Assembly (NCBI GenBank): GCA_013397075.1
Contig: VWZS01000654.1
Span: 1,451,231 to 1,515,230 of the forward strand
Reading direction: 5' to 3'
DNA length: 64,000 nt
Source of the DNA: Rhabdornis inornatus
Lineage: Eukaryota > Chordata > Aves > Passeriformes > Rhabdornithidae
Positions within the stretch are counted from its first letter, which is position 1, and each line of letters opens with the position of its first letter. The position numbers and the translations under genes were made by a program. The notes below the pieces were generated by a model. That model was not told the origin of the DNA. It saw only the letters and a list, made by a program, of their open reading frames with translations, and did not search any database. Of the stretch, positions 35,701 through 50,700 are shown piece after piece.

Positions 35701-38700
35701 AGCTTGCTTCAGGAGAAGCAAGCTTGCAGCAAGGAGAGCTGCAAGTTTTTAGGGTATTTTTGCAGTCTAATGTCAACCTAAACATTAAATACTTCCTCTG
35801 TTAACACTACTCCTCAGTAATCCTAGTAAATTAGACAATTAGCCTTAGTCCATCAGTCCCATGCAGGCAAGTGCCAAAACATCAGCTGTGCTTTACACTT
35901 GGCAAGGTATTTGGGACCTCGAGCCACCTAACCATGATCTATTGATCCCATGACATATAGCTACCAGCTATATAACTACTCCTTCTCTTCCATTAAATTT
36001 GACAGTAAAAAAAACCTCCAAACAAACAAAAAAACACAATAAAAAAACTAACCACCAAGCCATCTATTGAAAGAGTTAAGATCAGAACTTCCTGTTGGCA
36101 GTGAGAATCCTAACACACTTCACTGTTCAAGAGGAAGACATGGCATGGCTTTAGAAATCATGTCCTGAAGAAGCATTCACAGCACAACTTTTCATTATTA
36201 ATTTGAGACGTTCCTTTCCTCATCACACCAAACTCATGGCAAAGGTTAATGTTAGAGCCTAACACATTACCTCCATAATTCTCCAGCATACAATGAATGC
36301 TTAACGAACACCACACTTCCAGGTTAGAATTGTGCCAACATCCTTAAGGGCTCATAATCAGGAGTATGTTCCCTCTTTTTTGCTTCCTTCTACAATATTT
36401 TAATTACAATTGTGAACAAGGGAGCTCATTTGTTGACTTTGATATATTGAGAGGTTCCCATGCATACTCAATTACAGATTAGTCTGAATTTCTACTCCTC
36501 TTTTCCAACTTGTAATAAAGAAATTAAAGCTTCAGTGCACATGTGGTGATAGAAGAAGGTTTCCAAAAAGCTCAGAGAACTTCAGAACATTTGGGACCTC
36601 AGGAAGGAGGAAAAACAAAAAAGAAAAAAATACTAAAACCAGGATTTCACTATTCTGTGAGGCATACGGGGGACACTTTCAGTAAGCTTAGCTGAAAAGT
36701 TGAAAAAAAGGAAGAGCTAATTACAGTGCATACCAGTACAAAAGAAATTTCCTGTTGGTTACCTCAGCTGCTTTTTCCTGAACAAGCTTCCTTGCATGTT
36801 CTTCCTCATGAAGCTTCTGTTCCAGCTCTTTCATTTTTTTCTAGTCAAAGTTGAATAAAAATAATAGCATTACTAATGAAACATTTTTTTTCTTCCTGAA
36901 GCCTACAATACTAAGAGCTTGCACAAAACTGAGTTCATCTTACGACTAAAGGATAAATGAAGACTTGAGCATTAGCATGACTGCTGATGCTTTGCCTGTA
37001 TAGGCATAAATACAGCAGTCAAAAGCTTATGCTTAACATTTAAATGATTTTTCTAGTCTTATTTCACAATTGGTATCTGAAGTTAAGTCACAGCCAAATA
37101 CACATAGAGCCTTGTGTATTGCTCTTTCTCTTCAGTTGTAAAAACACCCTAGACAGTAGGTTGCTTTGTGTACATTATCCTCCAAGATTCTGTACTACAA
37201 AAGAGCTAACAAAGACATGTCATTATAAGGCAAGAGAAGACTGGCTTTATTTAGACCACTAATGGTATTTTTGCTAAAATCTGTAACTTAGACTCTTACA
37301 AGAAAAGAATTTTTGAACATCTAGCCACCTCTTCCTAATAAAGAAGAGGGAGGAAAGGTTGCACTTTCCCTGAGATACCCTTAAATAAAACTGAAGTAAT
37401 TTCATCTTTTTATCACAAAAGCATGTAAGAACTCTTTTGAAACTTTTTCAAAGGAAAAGGTTAAGGGGGAAAGCACACATTTCTTTGTAAACCTCCAACA
37501 AGATGAAAACATTGTTTAAACAAGATACATTGAAATTCCCAACGTGAAAGTTATTTGATAACTTTCTGGCTTTATACAGCAGTGAAAGAACAATCCAGAG
37601 CTCCAGTACCCAAAACAATATCCCTTCTCTTCGCCCAAAGGCTGGTAATTCACAGAGCTACTAATCAAACTTGAGGCAGAAAAGCATGCTATACAGAGTG
37701 ACAGCTGTATTTGTACACTTGTTTGTTTATAAACCCACTACATTGAGGTACTAAATATTTCAGTTCTGCTTTACTTAAGCATTAACTGCAAGAATAATGT
37801 AACAGCTGTCATATAAAGGTGTTAAAAGGCAAAAGCCTGGATAAACATTGAGGATAAAGACACTATATAAAGGAACCAACCTTTTCTTTTGAATAAAAAA
37901 AAAAATCATCAGAACGATTCTTTCATTCAAAACAAAGGTATTCCAGGTAACTTAAAATCAACTTCTGCCCTTTACAGTTATCAGCACAACTCTTGATATC
38001 CATGTGGTCAACCTCAAAGACCTTTTATTAACCTCTTAAGTCTGACAAAATTTTTAGTATGAAAATATTGAGGAAAATATTGTGTTTAAACTAAAGATTG
38101 ACACTTTTATTCTGAAATGAATGAATATTCTCTCAAGTACCTGTTCAGCTGCAGTGTGAAGCTCAAACTACACAGCAAGAACATATCTTACTCTAGCATC
38201 AGTGAAAGACCCTGTTAGAAATTATATACCAAATTTAGATTCCCTAAATTATTTTTTTCTTGTTTATAGAAGAAGGTATTATGCAGATTACTGGAATGTC
38301 ACTAAGAGAGAGGACACAGAGCCAAGCAAACAGACCCTGCCCAGCAGTGCTGCCCATCATGTAAGACAGCACTGCAATCAGCAGCAAGCAGACTGCAGGT
38401 CAGCACCAAGCTGTCTGAACGTCCACTCAGTCACCAGGAGCCACTGCAAAAAACTTTAATGACAAAATAGAAATAAAATATTTCAATGTCTATTTCTGAC
38501 CTGTTTTCTAATGGAAAATGAATTTCATGCAACCACCTACTCGGAATCCCAGAATCATAGGATGGTTTAGGTTGAAAGGGACCTTTAAAGGTCACCTAAG
38601 TCAAAGGGAACTTTCCACCAAACCAGGTGGTTGCCTAGAGCCTTGTCCAAACTCATCTTGAATGTTTCCAGGAATAGGGCAGATTGTTGGTGGACAATCT

Positions 38701-41700
38701 GTTCCAGCATTTTGCCCACCCCACAGAATTAGGGGAGGGTGGAGGGGTGTAGTTTTAAGTCTCACTGTTAGCATTAAGATCAATTATTATGAACCACAGT
38801 TGTTGAAAACGTCATACACACACACAATCAAATTCTGGCCATCTCACTACACCCAAGACCACAGCCCAAACTGCACTGTTAGGGAACAGTCACATTTCTT
38901 TACTCCATCTTCAGACACAGACATGTTCAGATCTTCTCAATCAACTGTCCAGAGAGTGCACTGCAGGACTACAGTTGAAATAAAGATGTTTCGAAAGCAT
39001 TTCCAGGGTAAGTTCTCCACATAAATAGGAATCTCAGCATTTCCTTTTCACAGCCACTACTGACATTAGTGCTTTACTTGAAGACAATACTTACAGGGCC
39101 AGGCAGTGGCTCTGGGGAGATCAAATGCTCTCAGTAAGACCCCCACACAACTAGTGCTCTGGCAGTGTCTGAACTCAGAGGCAGATAGATCACTGCTCAC
39201 TCATGAGCCACACCTCACCACTTCCCATCCATTTCAGCACATCTTGTATGAAACAGTCTCTTCTTTCTTGCTTCAAATTCAACTTGAAAACATTTCTACA
39301 ATCTTGCCACAATTACAGGAGAGATCAAAGAGGGAACAGATGCAATGCTTCTGAGTAGAGAGTGCAGTCACTTTTCGAAGATATTCAGGTAATACCTATC
39401 ATATAGATGCTCACATATGAACATAGCTTATAACCACAGAGGCAGGCAGACCTGTCAACCAGAAAATGGCTCATGACTTCACAAAGACCACAAGATAAAT
39501 GACTTCTCATCACAGCTAAATCCAGATTTATTTCAGGTCCTAGAATTGCTTTAAAATTGTGTGAATTTAACACCCAATTCCTCTAAAACAGATTTAATTG
39601 TGACAGCTACTAATTCCTAAAGACAAAGAATCAAAGACCTCTGGTTTGATCCAGAAAAGAACACAAAAAGAACCACAAGGCTGAAATTATTTTCACCGGC
39701 CAGGCACAAAAAAAGCAAACAACCCAGTCTCACCAAACTTCAGCTATTACCTGTCAAAAGCTTGGTAAAAGCCTTTCAGAGGGAATGCCAGTTGCTGAAT
39801 GGGTTATTTCAACTCTAACCCTGGAGGAAACTACTGCTACTTTCAGAGTACAAGACCCAGGAGACTTCTATTTTTCTTTGCAAGTGTTTGACCTTAGTAA
39901 ACAATGCAACCACTTGTAGTATACAATTGCAGCTCATCACAACATGGTGTCAAAGATCTTAAAAAGGCTGTTGCAGCTGCAGCTGCTTTGGCTCAGAGAC
40001 TTCCAAGAATAGCTGTAGAATCTAAGTGTCCTGCAGCAAGCCAGGCAGCTAAAGATTTACTACCAAACATCTCCTTATGTACTTTTGGAAGAACAACCAT
40101 CTACTTCACCTCCTGAGGTAAGGGCTGGTGTGCAGGGTGGCAAGCCTATGATTTTGGTAGAATCTAGAGCTGCTATCTACAATACCACAATCTAATCATG
40201 TACTATCTGGTCCTTTTGGGCAAACAGGGAAAGAAATTTGCAGAAGGAAGCCTCTCCCTGGTTAAGCTCTCTGCAGTTTCCAGGCTTGGGAAACTTATGG
40301 TCTCTCTTACAGCAGCAGAGAGAGGTATGTGGATGGGACATCAGAGGCCAACACCACAAAGGGCACACAGAGATGTATGGGGTTTGTGTGGTAGGGCATT
40401 GGTAGGTAGCCATGGGGCTTCCTTCTCTGAAGAGCTGCCAGGAACTTCCCCATGTCAACAGAATGAATGCCAACAGAGCCAATGCCAGCTGGCTCCAAGA
40501 CAGACCCACTGCTGGCCAAGGCTGAGCCCAACAGCAATGGTGGTAGCACCTCTGGGATTACAGACGTAAGGCGGGGAAAAAAACTTGCTGGGGAATGGCA
40601 GCCAGAAGCAAGGAGCGAGAATATTTGAAAGCAGAAGCCTTGCAGACCCTAAGGTCAACAAGGGAGGGGGAGAAGCACTCCAGGTGCCAGAGCAGAGATT
40701 CCCCTGCAGCCCATGGTGAGAATGAGTTTTATTTCTCATCACAAAATTACAAAAATTATAAAAATTTAAGGGTGAACCCACCACAACAGAATATGACCAA
40801 ACACAGTCAAGTTTGTAGAAGCTACTGATTCAAACAGAGTCCTGAAAAGGCAGACTGACTCAAACCCACAGGGAGTTGCTCAGTTCTAGAGGCCTTGCAA
40901 CACGAGGCCACAGAAGTCTGCACACAAAATAACTAATAATAACTAGCAATAACTGTGTTTCCTAATAAGGAGGGCTAAAGGAAAAAAAACATCAAATTCA
41001 TACAAGTCAGGGTGAATCTGGATAATAACAGATAATAACTGCTAGCAGTCAGTAGCATGGAAAGCAAGTCAAGATCTTAGGAATGGCTGCAATCTTACAA
41101 TGCCTAGGCATCAACTCAGCACAAAAGAGGAACACCAAGAGACTGTTAAGGCATAATAAAACTCCAACTTTTGCAGTATACAGTGACCCAAAGCCTGCCT
41201 GGACTTTCAGCAATAACTTCATGTTTTCATAACGTCTCAGTTTAAAATTAAGTTTAGTTGCTGTCTCAGTCTAAAGCACAAAGTTTTGCTCAGCTCTGCT
41301 ACTGCCATATAGCTATGAAGAACAGATTACAATAAACAAGACAAATCTGCTATAGTAGCCAAGAAAATGACAGACCTCTGCTATGGACTGCATTGCAGTA
41401 AGTCTGCTATACTCCTTTTCCAGTATATCCAGCTTTTCCAATTTAGACTGAACATGCGATTGGTCAAGAAGCCGATCTCTCTCCAAGGAGTCCTTGAAGG
41501 GAGAAGTGAAAAGAAAAACAATTATAAGCACAAGAAAACAAGACCATCTATAGTAAGCCTTGTGTCTGGAGCACAACGGAGGGCCATAAAAAGTCCAAAG
41601 AACTACTACTTCCTCTATGCAATTTTAGATGGTGCCACAATCAGGGAACAAACTGCACCACTGGTCAACCAGTGTTGGGGAACCAGACATTTAACCACAT

Positions 41701-44700
41701 CAGAGAGGATTCTGCAGTCCCTCCTTCCTCCCAACACAAAACATAAAAAAAAAATAATGCAGAAATTAGAAATAGCTTTCTTGATTTTTTTCCTTCAATA
41801 AATATTTAACAGACTGAAATAGAATAGCCACAGAGATCAATGAACAGACAGCCCCAGGTGACTCATATGCCTATAAAACAGAATTCAAGTTCATTTTAGA
41901 TATAGGCCAAATCCCAATCACTGATGATGGGAAATGGAAATTTTACTGCTATTTTACAGAATCAGTATTTCAGGCCAATTTAACAAGAGTAGTGCTAGTA
42001 AAAAAATCCCCAAAGGCCTGAAGACTGTAAACACAAAAGAGAGGTTTTTTCCCAGTCGCACACAGGTATAAAACTGGAGGATAAGGATGAGCTACTGCAG
42101 TAAGCCAATCATGCAGAAGCAAACAATTCATATTAACACCAGAGCTTGCTATTGCCTTAGAAACAGGTGCACAAAGAAAATACCAGGGTCATGACAGAGT
42201 GGGAAATTTAAGTAGGGAAGCTATCCATGCCTAAGTATGTGAAGGCCAGTTGAAGTAGACATCCCAACTTAAAGGTATTAAAATTGCACTAACTATGAAA
42301 AATCATTACATAATTAACGATTTTTATGATTTAACCCTGAGATAGTTTTGGGAACAGACCTGTTTCCCCAAGAGATGTGACTTCTCGCTTTCTGCATGCT
42401 GGATCATTTTTCTCATGTAGCCCAGCTGTTTCTCTAGAAGGCTGCATCGAGACTCAGCAGCTGCCAGCTGAGAAGACAGTTCTGAAGATAACAGAAGGCA
42501 GAAAGTATCATGCATTGTTCGTTCCTGGGATTTTTTTTTTGTTTGTTTGTTTTCAGGACAGTTTCAAAACAAACAAGAAAAGGACCTATGTAAGAAACTT
42601 ACATATTATGCTTAATGAACTTTAATATGCATAAAAATCCCTAAAATTATGAATATCTTAAAGTTATTTCTTTGTAACTCTCAATGTCATTGCAAATTAA
42701 AAGATGCTGAACAAAGTAAATTAAAATTAGTTTATGCATTGATAGGAATCAAGTTCCATCCACACCAATGTTCTATAGAATCTATATATTGGTTGGTTTG
42801 CAAACAACCTTGATTTTTCTTTGACACTTCAGTCTTGTCATGTTCTTTGTGTTGCATTTGCTCACTCAGTACTTTTTTATAGTCTGCTGTTTCCCTGCTG
42901 AGGTGTTTTACGTTCTCCTCCGCCTGAAACCGTTCCAACTCCAGCCGATGAATTTTTTCCTGGAGATTCTTCAGAGCAGAAAATATTGCTGCAATTGAAC
43001 AAGTACCTTTTGTTAGATTCCATTAAATCACCACTTCAAGACAACACCAAACTTGAAATGTTATTATAAAAGCATGTTATGTAAGAAAATCAGAGTGTTC
43101 CTCACCAGCATCCAAGAGTCCTTCCAGGAATTAAGACCTGTTTCCCTTTAAATCATAACTGATTCTAAAACTAGTCTCAAACAAATAGATGCCCTTAGTG
43201 CACACCCTTCACCTGACACATTTGGGAAAGATACAACTATTTCCCAGAACAAGGCATATAAATATTGTGTCGATTAAGAACAAACAGTGCATCCTCTGAC
43301 CCTTTATCAAAAGGAAATGAAAAGTCACAACTAGATAGTTAAAACAGTGGCAATTCTCCATATTAATATTATTCCTACCACAACAAATACACAAACACAG
43401 TGTTCCCATGAATGGCCACACAGCATAGTTAAGGTTAACTATGAGAAGGGCTATAAAAGTGCATATAGTAAATGGACTTCTCTATTAATTCTTCTAGTTT
43501 TGCACTTGTGTTCCCCTCCTCCACCTAAAAATATACATCTCCTTTGTCCTGAACTGTTTTCCCTTTCTGCCCCATTCCCAGCTTTAGCAGTTTCTAAACA
43601 AAGCCCTTCTATATTCTTCACCACAAAAAGAAAAGCAGTTGTAATAGAACTCACATCACCTAGCAATTAAACCATCTGCTGGTAATCTGATGTATTACAT
43701 CTCTTAGCTGTGCTATCTACTTCTGTAAAGGGAACCATAACCATAAGCCCTTTCCCCTATACGGTGCTGCTGAGGTTAAACATAAGAACATCTGTACACA
43801 CAGCTCATATAGCAGACTAATCTGCAAGGTCACATTAGCCCACTCCTTTGTGCTTAAATCCACTCCAGAGAAAGAATGTACCTGTAATAAAGCATGCTTG
43901 AGCACTAGAAGAGATGGGACTGCATATTGGTTTGTGCATCAGATAACCCAAAAAATAAAAAAATAAAAATAAATTAATCAAATCCTGAAATAAATGAGAG
44001 TACACATCAATGTGAGTATCACATCAATGCAAACCTGTTAAGTACATAAGTAGCAACAGCAGTCACAGTTAAGAGGAAGTTACTGATAATTTGGCCATAT
44101 TTGCAATACCAGAATCACCAATTGCACCCTCTTTATTTACATTGCTGTTCCTAGGATTCAGTTGAAATGGGCATAGCTGAAACAATAAACAATTTGTTAC
44201 TATTATTGTTAAAAGCTACATTGAAATCTCTGTACATGCACAATAATGACTAACAAAATACAGCAAGGAAGTAACTCAAGCGGTGAATAGATAAAGGTGA
44301 AACCCAACAGGCCAAGTATCAGTCATTCCTGCTAGAGTATTAAAGCCAACTGTGCATGCTGACACACATATACAACACAAACACATTAAACCCATTTACC
44401 ATATTTATTTATTTATGGAATTAACTCAATTTCAGGATTTTTCAGTAAGTTTTTTTTAATACGGGGAATGAGAGGAGCAAGAAGGACCATCAAGAACAAT
44501 CAAATCAATCTTCACATTTAAAATTAATTCCCATATCCTTAAATTTACTAAAATATACACTCCAGAATATTTCTGCATTTTTAAAAGCTATGCAAAAAGA
44601 AATATAATGGATCATCCATGTATTGGACTCAATTTTCAGTACACATTCACATTCACTTGCACCACTGCATTTAAACATTTTTTGAAAATAAAAACATTTG

Positions 44701-47700
44701 TTCGTTTTTAAAAAGGGATATAATTTATCTGATTGTCTTCTACCACCCATCCTTATTTCAGAGTTGGCAGTCACCATTAGAAAAAAAAATGCCAAGTGAA
44801 AACTTGGAAGTCAAAATGTTATTGATAATGCAACATGCAGCACATTCTACAAAAATACACCTGCATCAGTAATTCATAAGGAAGCTCTTTCCTGCACTTT
44901 CAATTTTTCATCTGTAAAGATTGCTTTAGTTTTGTGTCAACAGCACTCTCAAAACTGATGGCCTTGAGAGTATATATGGCATTTTAAATAGCACTGCAAG
45001 AACTGAGATTTCATCTTCTAGGTCATTAACACACAAGTCCCTAGTAACTCAGACAGGAATTGAATTGTATTATTGGAACAGGGACTTGAGGCTATCATCC
45101 TGATTTTTTACTTAGTTTGGGTAATACTATGATTCATCCTAAATATTTCTCATTTTTCTCCATATAAGGAAAAAAATACCAAGTAGTTCATACCTTTAAG
45201 CCTCCATGCCACCCCAGTCTTAAAGGGAGCATTTCTGCAACGACCCTGAGCCAAAGAGCTCTTCAAAGGATTGGTCCTGCTCTGGTCTCCCAACTCCTCA
45301 TGATGCACCCTGTATGTACCCCAAGGCAGCTGCGGAGTAAATCTCACTACATGACAACCTAATTCACTAAAACAACAGAAAAGCTATCCAAGAACACGGT
45401 TTTTGTTCATGTCCAGTCATGCAAGACAAATCTGTTTATACAGAGATGAACATCAGGACCAGAGTGGGAAAGGAGGGAGAAGGAACAGCCTAGAAGAATA
45501 AATGGGAGTAAAATTGCCGCCCTTTTTGGTGTTGTGAGCTCTCAGTTCAGTACTTTGCTGAAACCTTCTCTGTATCCTTTAAATCTCCACTGATACAATA
45601 AATACTCAATACCCTTCGTCCATGACAAGCCTTCCAATTTTAACAGGATCAAAACTCTTCCTCTGCTCCAAACCATTCTGGGGACTAAAGTCTCCTTATT
45701 TCTAACTCAGCTATCAACTCAGGAGAGGAAAGGTTGAAGGAGAGGAAAACTGAAGAAGGGATAAAGAAAACATGTCAGTACAATTTCACAGACTACTCAG
45801 ACAATTTTACAATTCTCTACTACCAAAGAGGAGCATCTTTCTCTATCTGTAAGATGACTTTTATCATCAGATCTCCTTTGGAAAGAGAAGTGCCAAGGAC
45901 CTACAAAACAGGTGACCTGGATATCACTGGGAATTGATAAAAGGATAAAAAGACTGCAACCTTCATAGATGTGGAAGTATTTTACCACTATTTGGAAAGA
46001 TGTAAGAAAACAACTTTGCTGAACTACTACCTCTGCTGTTGCTTTCAGGATATGGAATAACTGGTTTCCATGAGGAACGCTGCAAATCTGAATTAATAAA
46101 TGGCTTGTGCTTTGGATATTCTATAAATGAAGCTGAAGAGAGTCCATCTGTGGCTGATGCGGAGTTATGAGTTCTGTGCAGATCATCCTGAAAACAAAAT
46201 AAAGCTGTTATTCAGCACATTTGTTTCTTCGTCACAAAAACAAAAATAAAGTAAGATTCTATCAGCTGATGTGTAGAAGTACTGCTACAGGAGACTCATA
46301 GCTCAAAAGCTGTACTTCCTTCTTTTTAGCCTTAGGATGTGTCATTTTTACATCCAACTCTCCATCCATTAAAAAGAGTAGCAAACAGAAGAATGTATTT
46401 CCCATACTAGATTCTGATTTACAGAATTTTTTGTTTTCCATTTACTTGTACTGTCTACTGCTTATTGGGAGAAGGCAACCCACAATCAGTTGGAAAACAA
46501 CCACCTTAATTATTGGTTACATTTACTGCACATGAGATACTGCACTAAGGTGGCCAAACCTGATAAGGCACACCCAGGCCATGGTTCTACACTCCCTGAC
46601 CTAACACAAGAGCTCATTGACTGCACATGGAGCACAGGACACACTGCAGCTGTAAAAAAGAGGTGAGAGTCCCAATCCCTCTAACTCCACTCGCTCCAAT
46701 TCATCCTCATCTTTCCATTAGTAGATGGAACTTCACAAGACACATCCAGATGACTTTATGCTACACCTGATTAGTGCTATCAGCACAGCAAAACCAGCAG
46801 AACACAGCCAGGAAAGTACTCCTGCCTCTAAGCAGTAATGTACTCTTAAATCAGCTTCGGACTCTTCTGAAAAGTGTGGCTATAGAGATCATGGATTTCC
46901 CAGCAGTCTGCTGGGAATTATGCAAACACCTGCTGTGCTTTGGATGTTGCAATGACCTGAAAGGACCACCTAGGTGGGAAGATGCTCTTCTAAATAGAGA
47001 AGACATGGCAGAATAGTGTATTTATGGTTTCAAATCAAAAACTGTCTACCTGGCCTAAGCTTTACAACCTGTATACACATATTAAATGAAATGCTTATTT
47101 TTAACTTCTCTCAATCGCATCCATCACTACACATTTCAGTGACACAATCTGAAGGCAACCTAAGAGAGGTGGGCTGCAGGCAGATGCAAAGCTCCCATAG
47201 CTTCCCCGTTCATCAGTAAGTAAAATGAGCAATTGCTGATCTCGGCAGGGCGTTTTTACACTTTTCATATCTATCACTGGGAGCATATCATGACCAAAAT
47301 TAAAATACAAAAAGTATTAATTACCTCACAGCAAATTACACAACAGCCCAAAATACATTACAAGGAGCCAAATATGGGGAAAAAAATTAAGAAAATTTTA
47401 AAGTTATTTAAAGTCCATACACGGCTGACTTCCTTTAATAATCACGCTTCCTACAGTGATTCATTGTGGGCAAGAAAATTAGGACCCTAACTGCTCTGAG
47501 TGTATCAATTGGTGTTTCTAAGCACAGTTTTATGACTGCTTTGCAGTTTGCGTTTTTAACATTTTCCTACACAACATAATGGCTTTTCTCAACATAACTG
47601 CATTTGCACACACATTTGCTACCACAGAAAGCAAATTAAAACACTAATCCCTCATTAAGAATATTTTAATAAAACTATTTTGATTAAGTGTCTTGTTCAT

Positions 47701-50700
47701 GTAAACACTGTTTTACACCCAGCAGCCTCACAAATCTAACCAGAACATGTGACTCCATCTGATCGAAAGCCTGTTAGATGCTAACATCAAAAATGCCATC
47801 AGCATTACAGGATGTAGCATAGATGAGCATAGAATACTAAGACTAAATGATGGAGTAAAAATGAACCAAGCAAAACACAGCACTTCAGCAGCAGCACAGA
47901 AACAGCAACATAAGCCTCAGCAACCCAAACAGCAACTATCGATTCAAATATCAATGTCCTGTCTGCTATTGATTCAAACTAAAGGTACCCCATGAAACAG
48001 TCAAAAGAAAAAGGGGAATCAGGTTGAAGTCAAAGTAGGGCTGACAGCATCACAATCCTTCTAGATGTCACTATCCTCTAATGTCTTTACAGGTGAAGTC
48101 TTGTCTGAGAATTAAAAGTAACTACATAAAAACACCAAAGTAGAGGAATTCTTCTGTTTGTTTTTACTGACATTAGTAACATTTTTCTAGCCAACAGCAG
48201 ACTACTGAAAGAAAAAGCTGGTGTACTCAAAACCCTGGAGCACCAAAGTCACATAAAGCAAAGCAAATTGAGGCTTTTGACTAGTTACACATCTTTTAAA
48301 TTCCACCAGGATGCAGGAAATAGGCACTCATTTGAATAGTCAGTAATAGTAACTTGTAATAGTAATTTGAATAGTCAGTACAGATATCTGCTTCAAATAG
48401 CTACAGAAAAAATTTGTGCTGGAATATCATCTATTACATAGGCATTCTTTTTTTTCAGTCTAAATAATAATTTGCTACCACGTGTATTTTTCTTATCTAT
48501 TTTTAAGCAAAAGAGTGGCTTATATTCAGTTTCACAAATAGTGACTTTAAATAATTTGACTGAATACTTTGGGAAAGTTTATGAAACAGCATCAAAGAAT
48601 TTCCCATCACAAAGTTCAAACATCGCAGCAATTCTCTGCTCTTTTCCCCATCTCTCAAGTCATTAAAAATCATTTAAACTTGTTTCTGCTCTTGGAAAGT
48701 CTCACAGGGAGTATCATGCTCTGATGCTCAAGAAAATTGTGAAAAACAAAAAACAAATAAACAGGGAACACCACATAATTTGTTCTGAATCTCAGCTAGG
48801 TCATGTTTGCTAACTGCATCTCCTCTCTTTCAGGGTACTCCTCGTAGTCTTTCCTTCCTTAAGCCACACTGAAGCCTCCGAGTAGTAAATGAAGAAGCTT
48901 AAGTGGAGCCAAGGAGACAAGTGCACCCTACTGCATAACAGTGACCTGAGCACATTTTATCTCCATAGGTGAGAACACTGCCTTCCAAAATTCTTGGCTT
49001 TCACCACTGCCTATCAGCTGCCTACCCAAGCAGAAAGAAGGGAATATTAAAAATGATAGCCAGAGATAAGGCATCACCAGCACACAGGGACCTCCCAAAG
49101 CTCTCAAAGGCTGAATACAGCAGGGAAAAACAAAAAAGACACAAACTCATACAGAAACTTTTTTTAAAAGGGATTAAATTAGAATGGGTGCTATTGCAAG
49201 TTCTCATCTGGATGCTCACAACCAAAAAAGAAAAAGAAAAAAAGATTGATAGCTGTCAATGCTTTAAGTGGCCTTTGCAATTGGTTTTAAAAACAAACAA
49301 ACAAAAAAAAGAGCAAGCAAACACAGGAAAAGCCTGTAGGGAATGAGAAAAAAAATCCAAAATAATAAGCTACTGAATGTAGTGATTATAAAACATCTAA
49401 GTACCCAGTTATTCGAACTTTAATAGTCATTTTGGAAAGACAATATCAGTTAGCAGCCTACCCTCCCTCATTACTGCAGTACTAGGAAAGTGGGGAAGGA
49501 AGGACAGCCCCTATCACTCACAGGCCAAGTTAAGTGCTGGCTGTGCCTCCCTGATATAGACTGAGTCAGGAGCACTCTAAATTTCTATAACATCTCTAGT
49601 TAAAACCAGACATAAAAAAAGTTAACTTAGTTAAGCAATTACTTCAAATGGGGAAGAAAAAATGTTGGCACAATACATTAATTTTCGTCAACTATCTACT
49701 GTAGAGTGCTAGATGTATTAAAAGCAACTACTTTCAAAGTTCAGAAAAAGATAAAGTTAGGGTTTATTTCTTTTTTTTAACATGTACAGAAAGTCTACAG
49801 TGGGCAACCTTTTTCTCAAAAGTTTTGTTTGGCTAACTAAATTGATTAAGCAACCTACATTTCCCTACTGAAGACCAAAATGAGTCTTCTGACATCTTAC
49901 TCCAGGCATGCTAGAAACAATTCCAATCAGGAAATAGATAGGAGTCGTCAAATTCCTCTTGCTGGCCCAGGTGTGAGTATGGGAGCACACTGCAGGGCAG
50001 GAGACACACAAGAGAGAACCCCAGGATGGGTGCTCACCACGCAGCCAGTGAGACCCCAAACCATGAATCCCCCCAGGAGTGACCTCGCACTTTGTGCAGA
50101 CCATCGGGCTGCAGCCTTTTCACCACCTCTGCTCCTCCAAAGCACATATAAGACAGCTTTTCACACGAAAAAAAAAAAGCCAAAACAAGGAAAAGCAACT
50201 TAAAAGGCAACTAATTCCAGAAAGGTACAAACATCACGCCAAAGCTTCCAACAAGAAGCCCAGCTGCGGATCTGTTTGAGGTGCCAACCTGGTGGAGGCA
50301 GCCAGCCTCCATCCAGAGCTCAGCACAGGCTCGTTCCTCGTGTCACCTGTCACCAGGTGAGCCACGTGTCCCGCTGCTCCTCCACACCCAGCGCCTGGGG
50401 AGCAATGCGGACACGGAAACTCTGGTCCCCGGCGTGTAGGTGGTTACCTGTCCCAATCCGCCAGGTGCTCCACACACGCCTAAGGGCACAGAGATCTACT
50501 AAAGCTAAACCTCAGCTGAAGGCAGCGTTTACATCTGACAAAGAAGAGAAACAACCAGACGTGCGATCCACCGCCAGCCCTGCGCTGGGAACTCCGCGCT
50601 CGCCCAGCTGCCCCAGCACTGCACAGAGAGTCCCGGAACAGGTGTCTCCGAAGTCACCACCCCAGGGTATTTCTGAGAACAAACCAAATTCAACACTTTA

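Larger units (their letters stand above)
36841..41375 (-). other. CEP57: CEP57 intron 5
   Basis: Phase-0 intron of 4535 nt. It contains a CR1 tail (38550-38725) and a probable LTR fragment (about 40400-40720). The rest shows nothing recognisable. Confidence 0.75.

Noticed and set aside
41367..41801. 144-codon plus-strand open frame over CEP57 exon 5
   Set aside because: Shadow of the real minus-strand exon extended into the intron.
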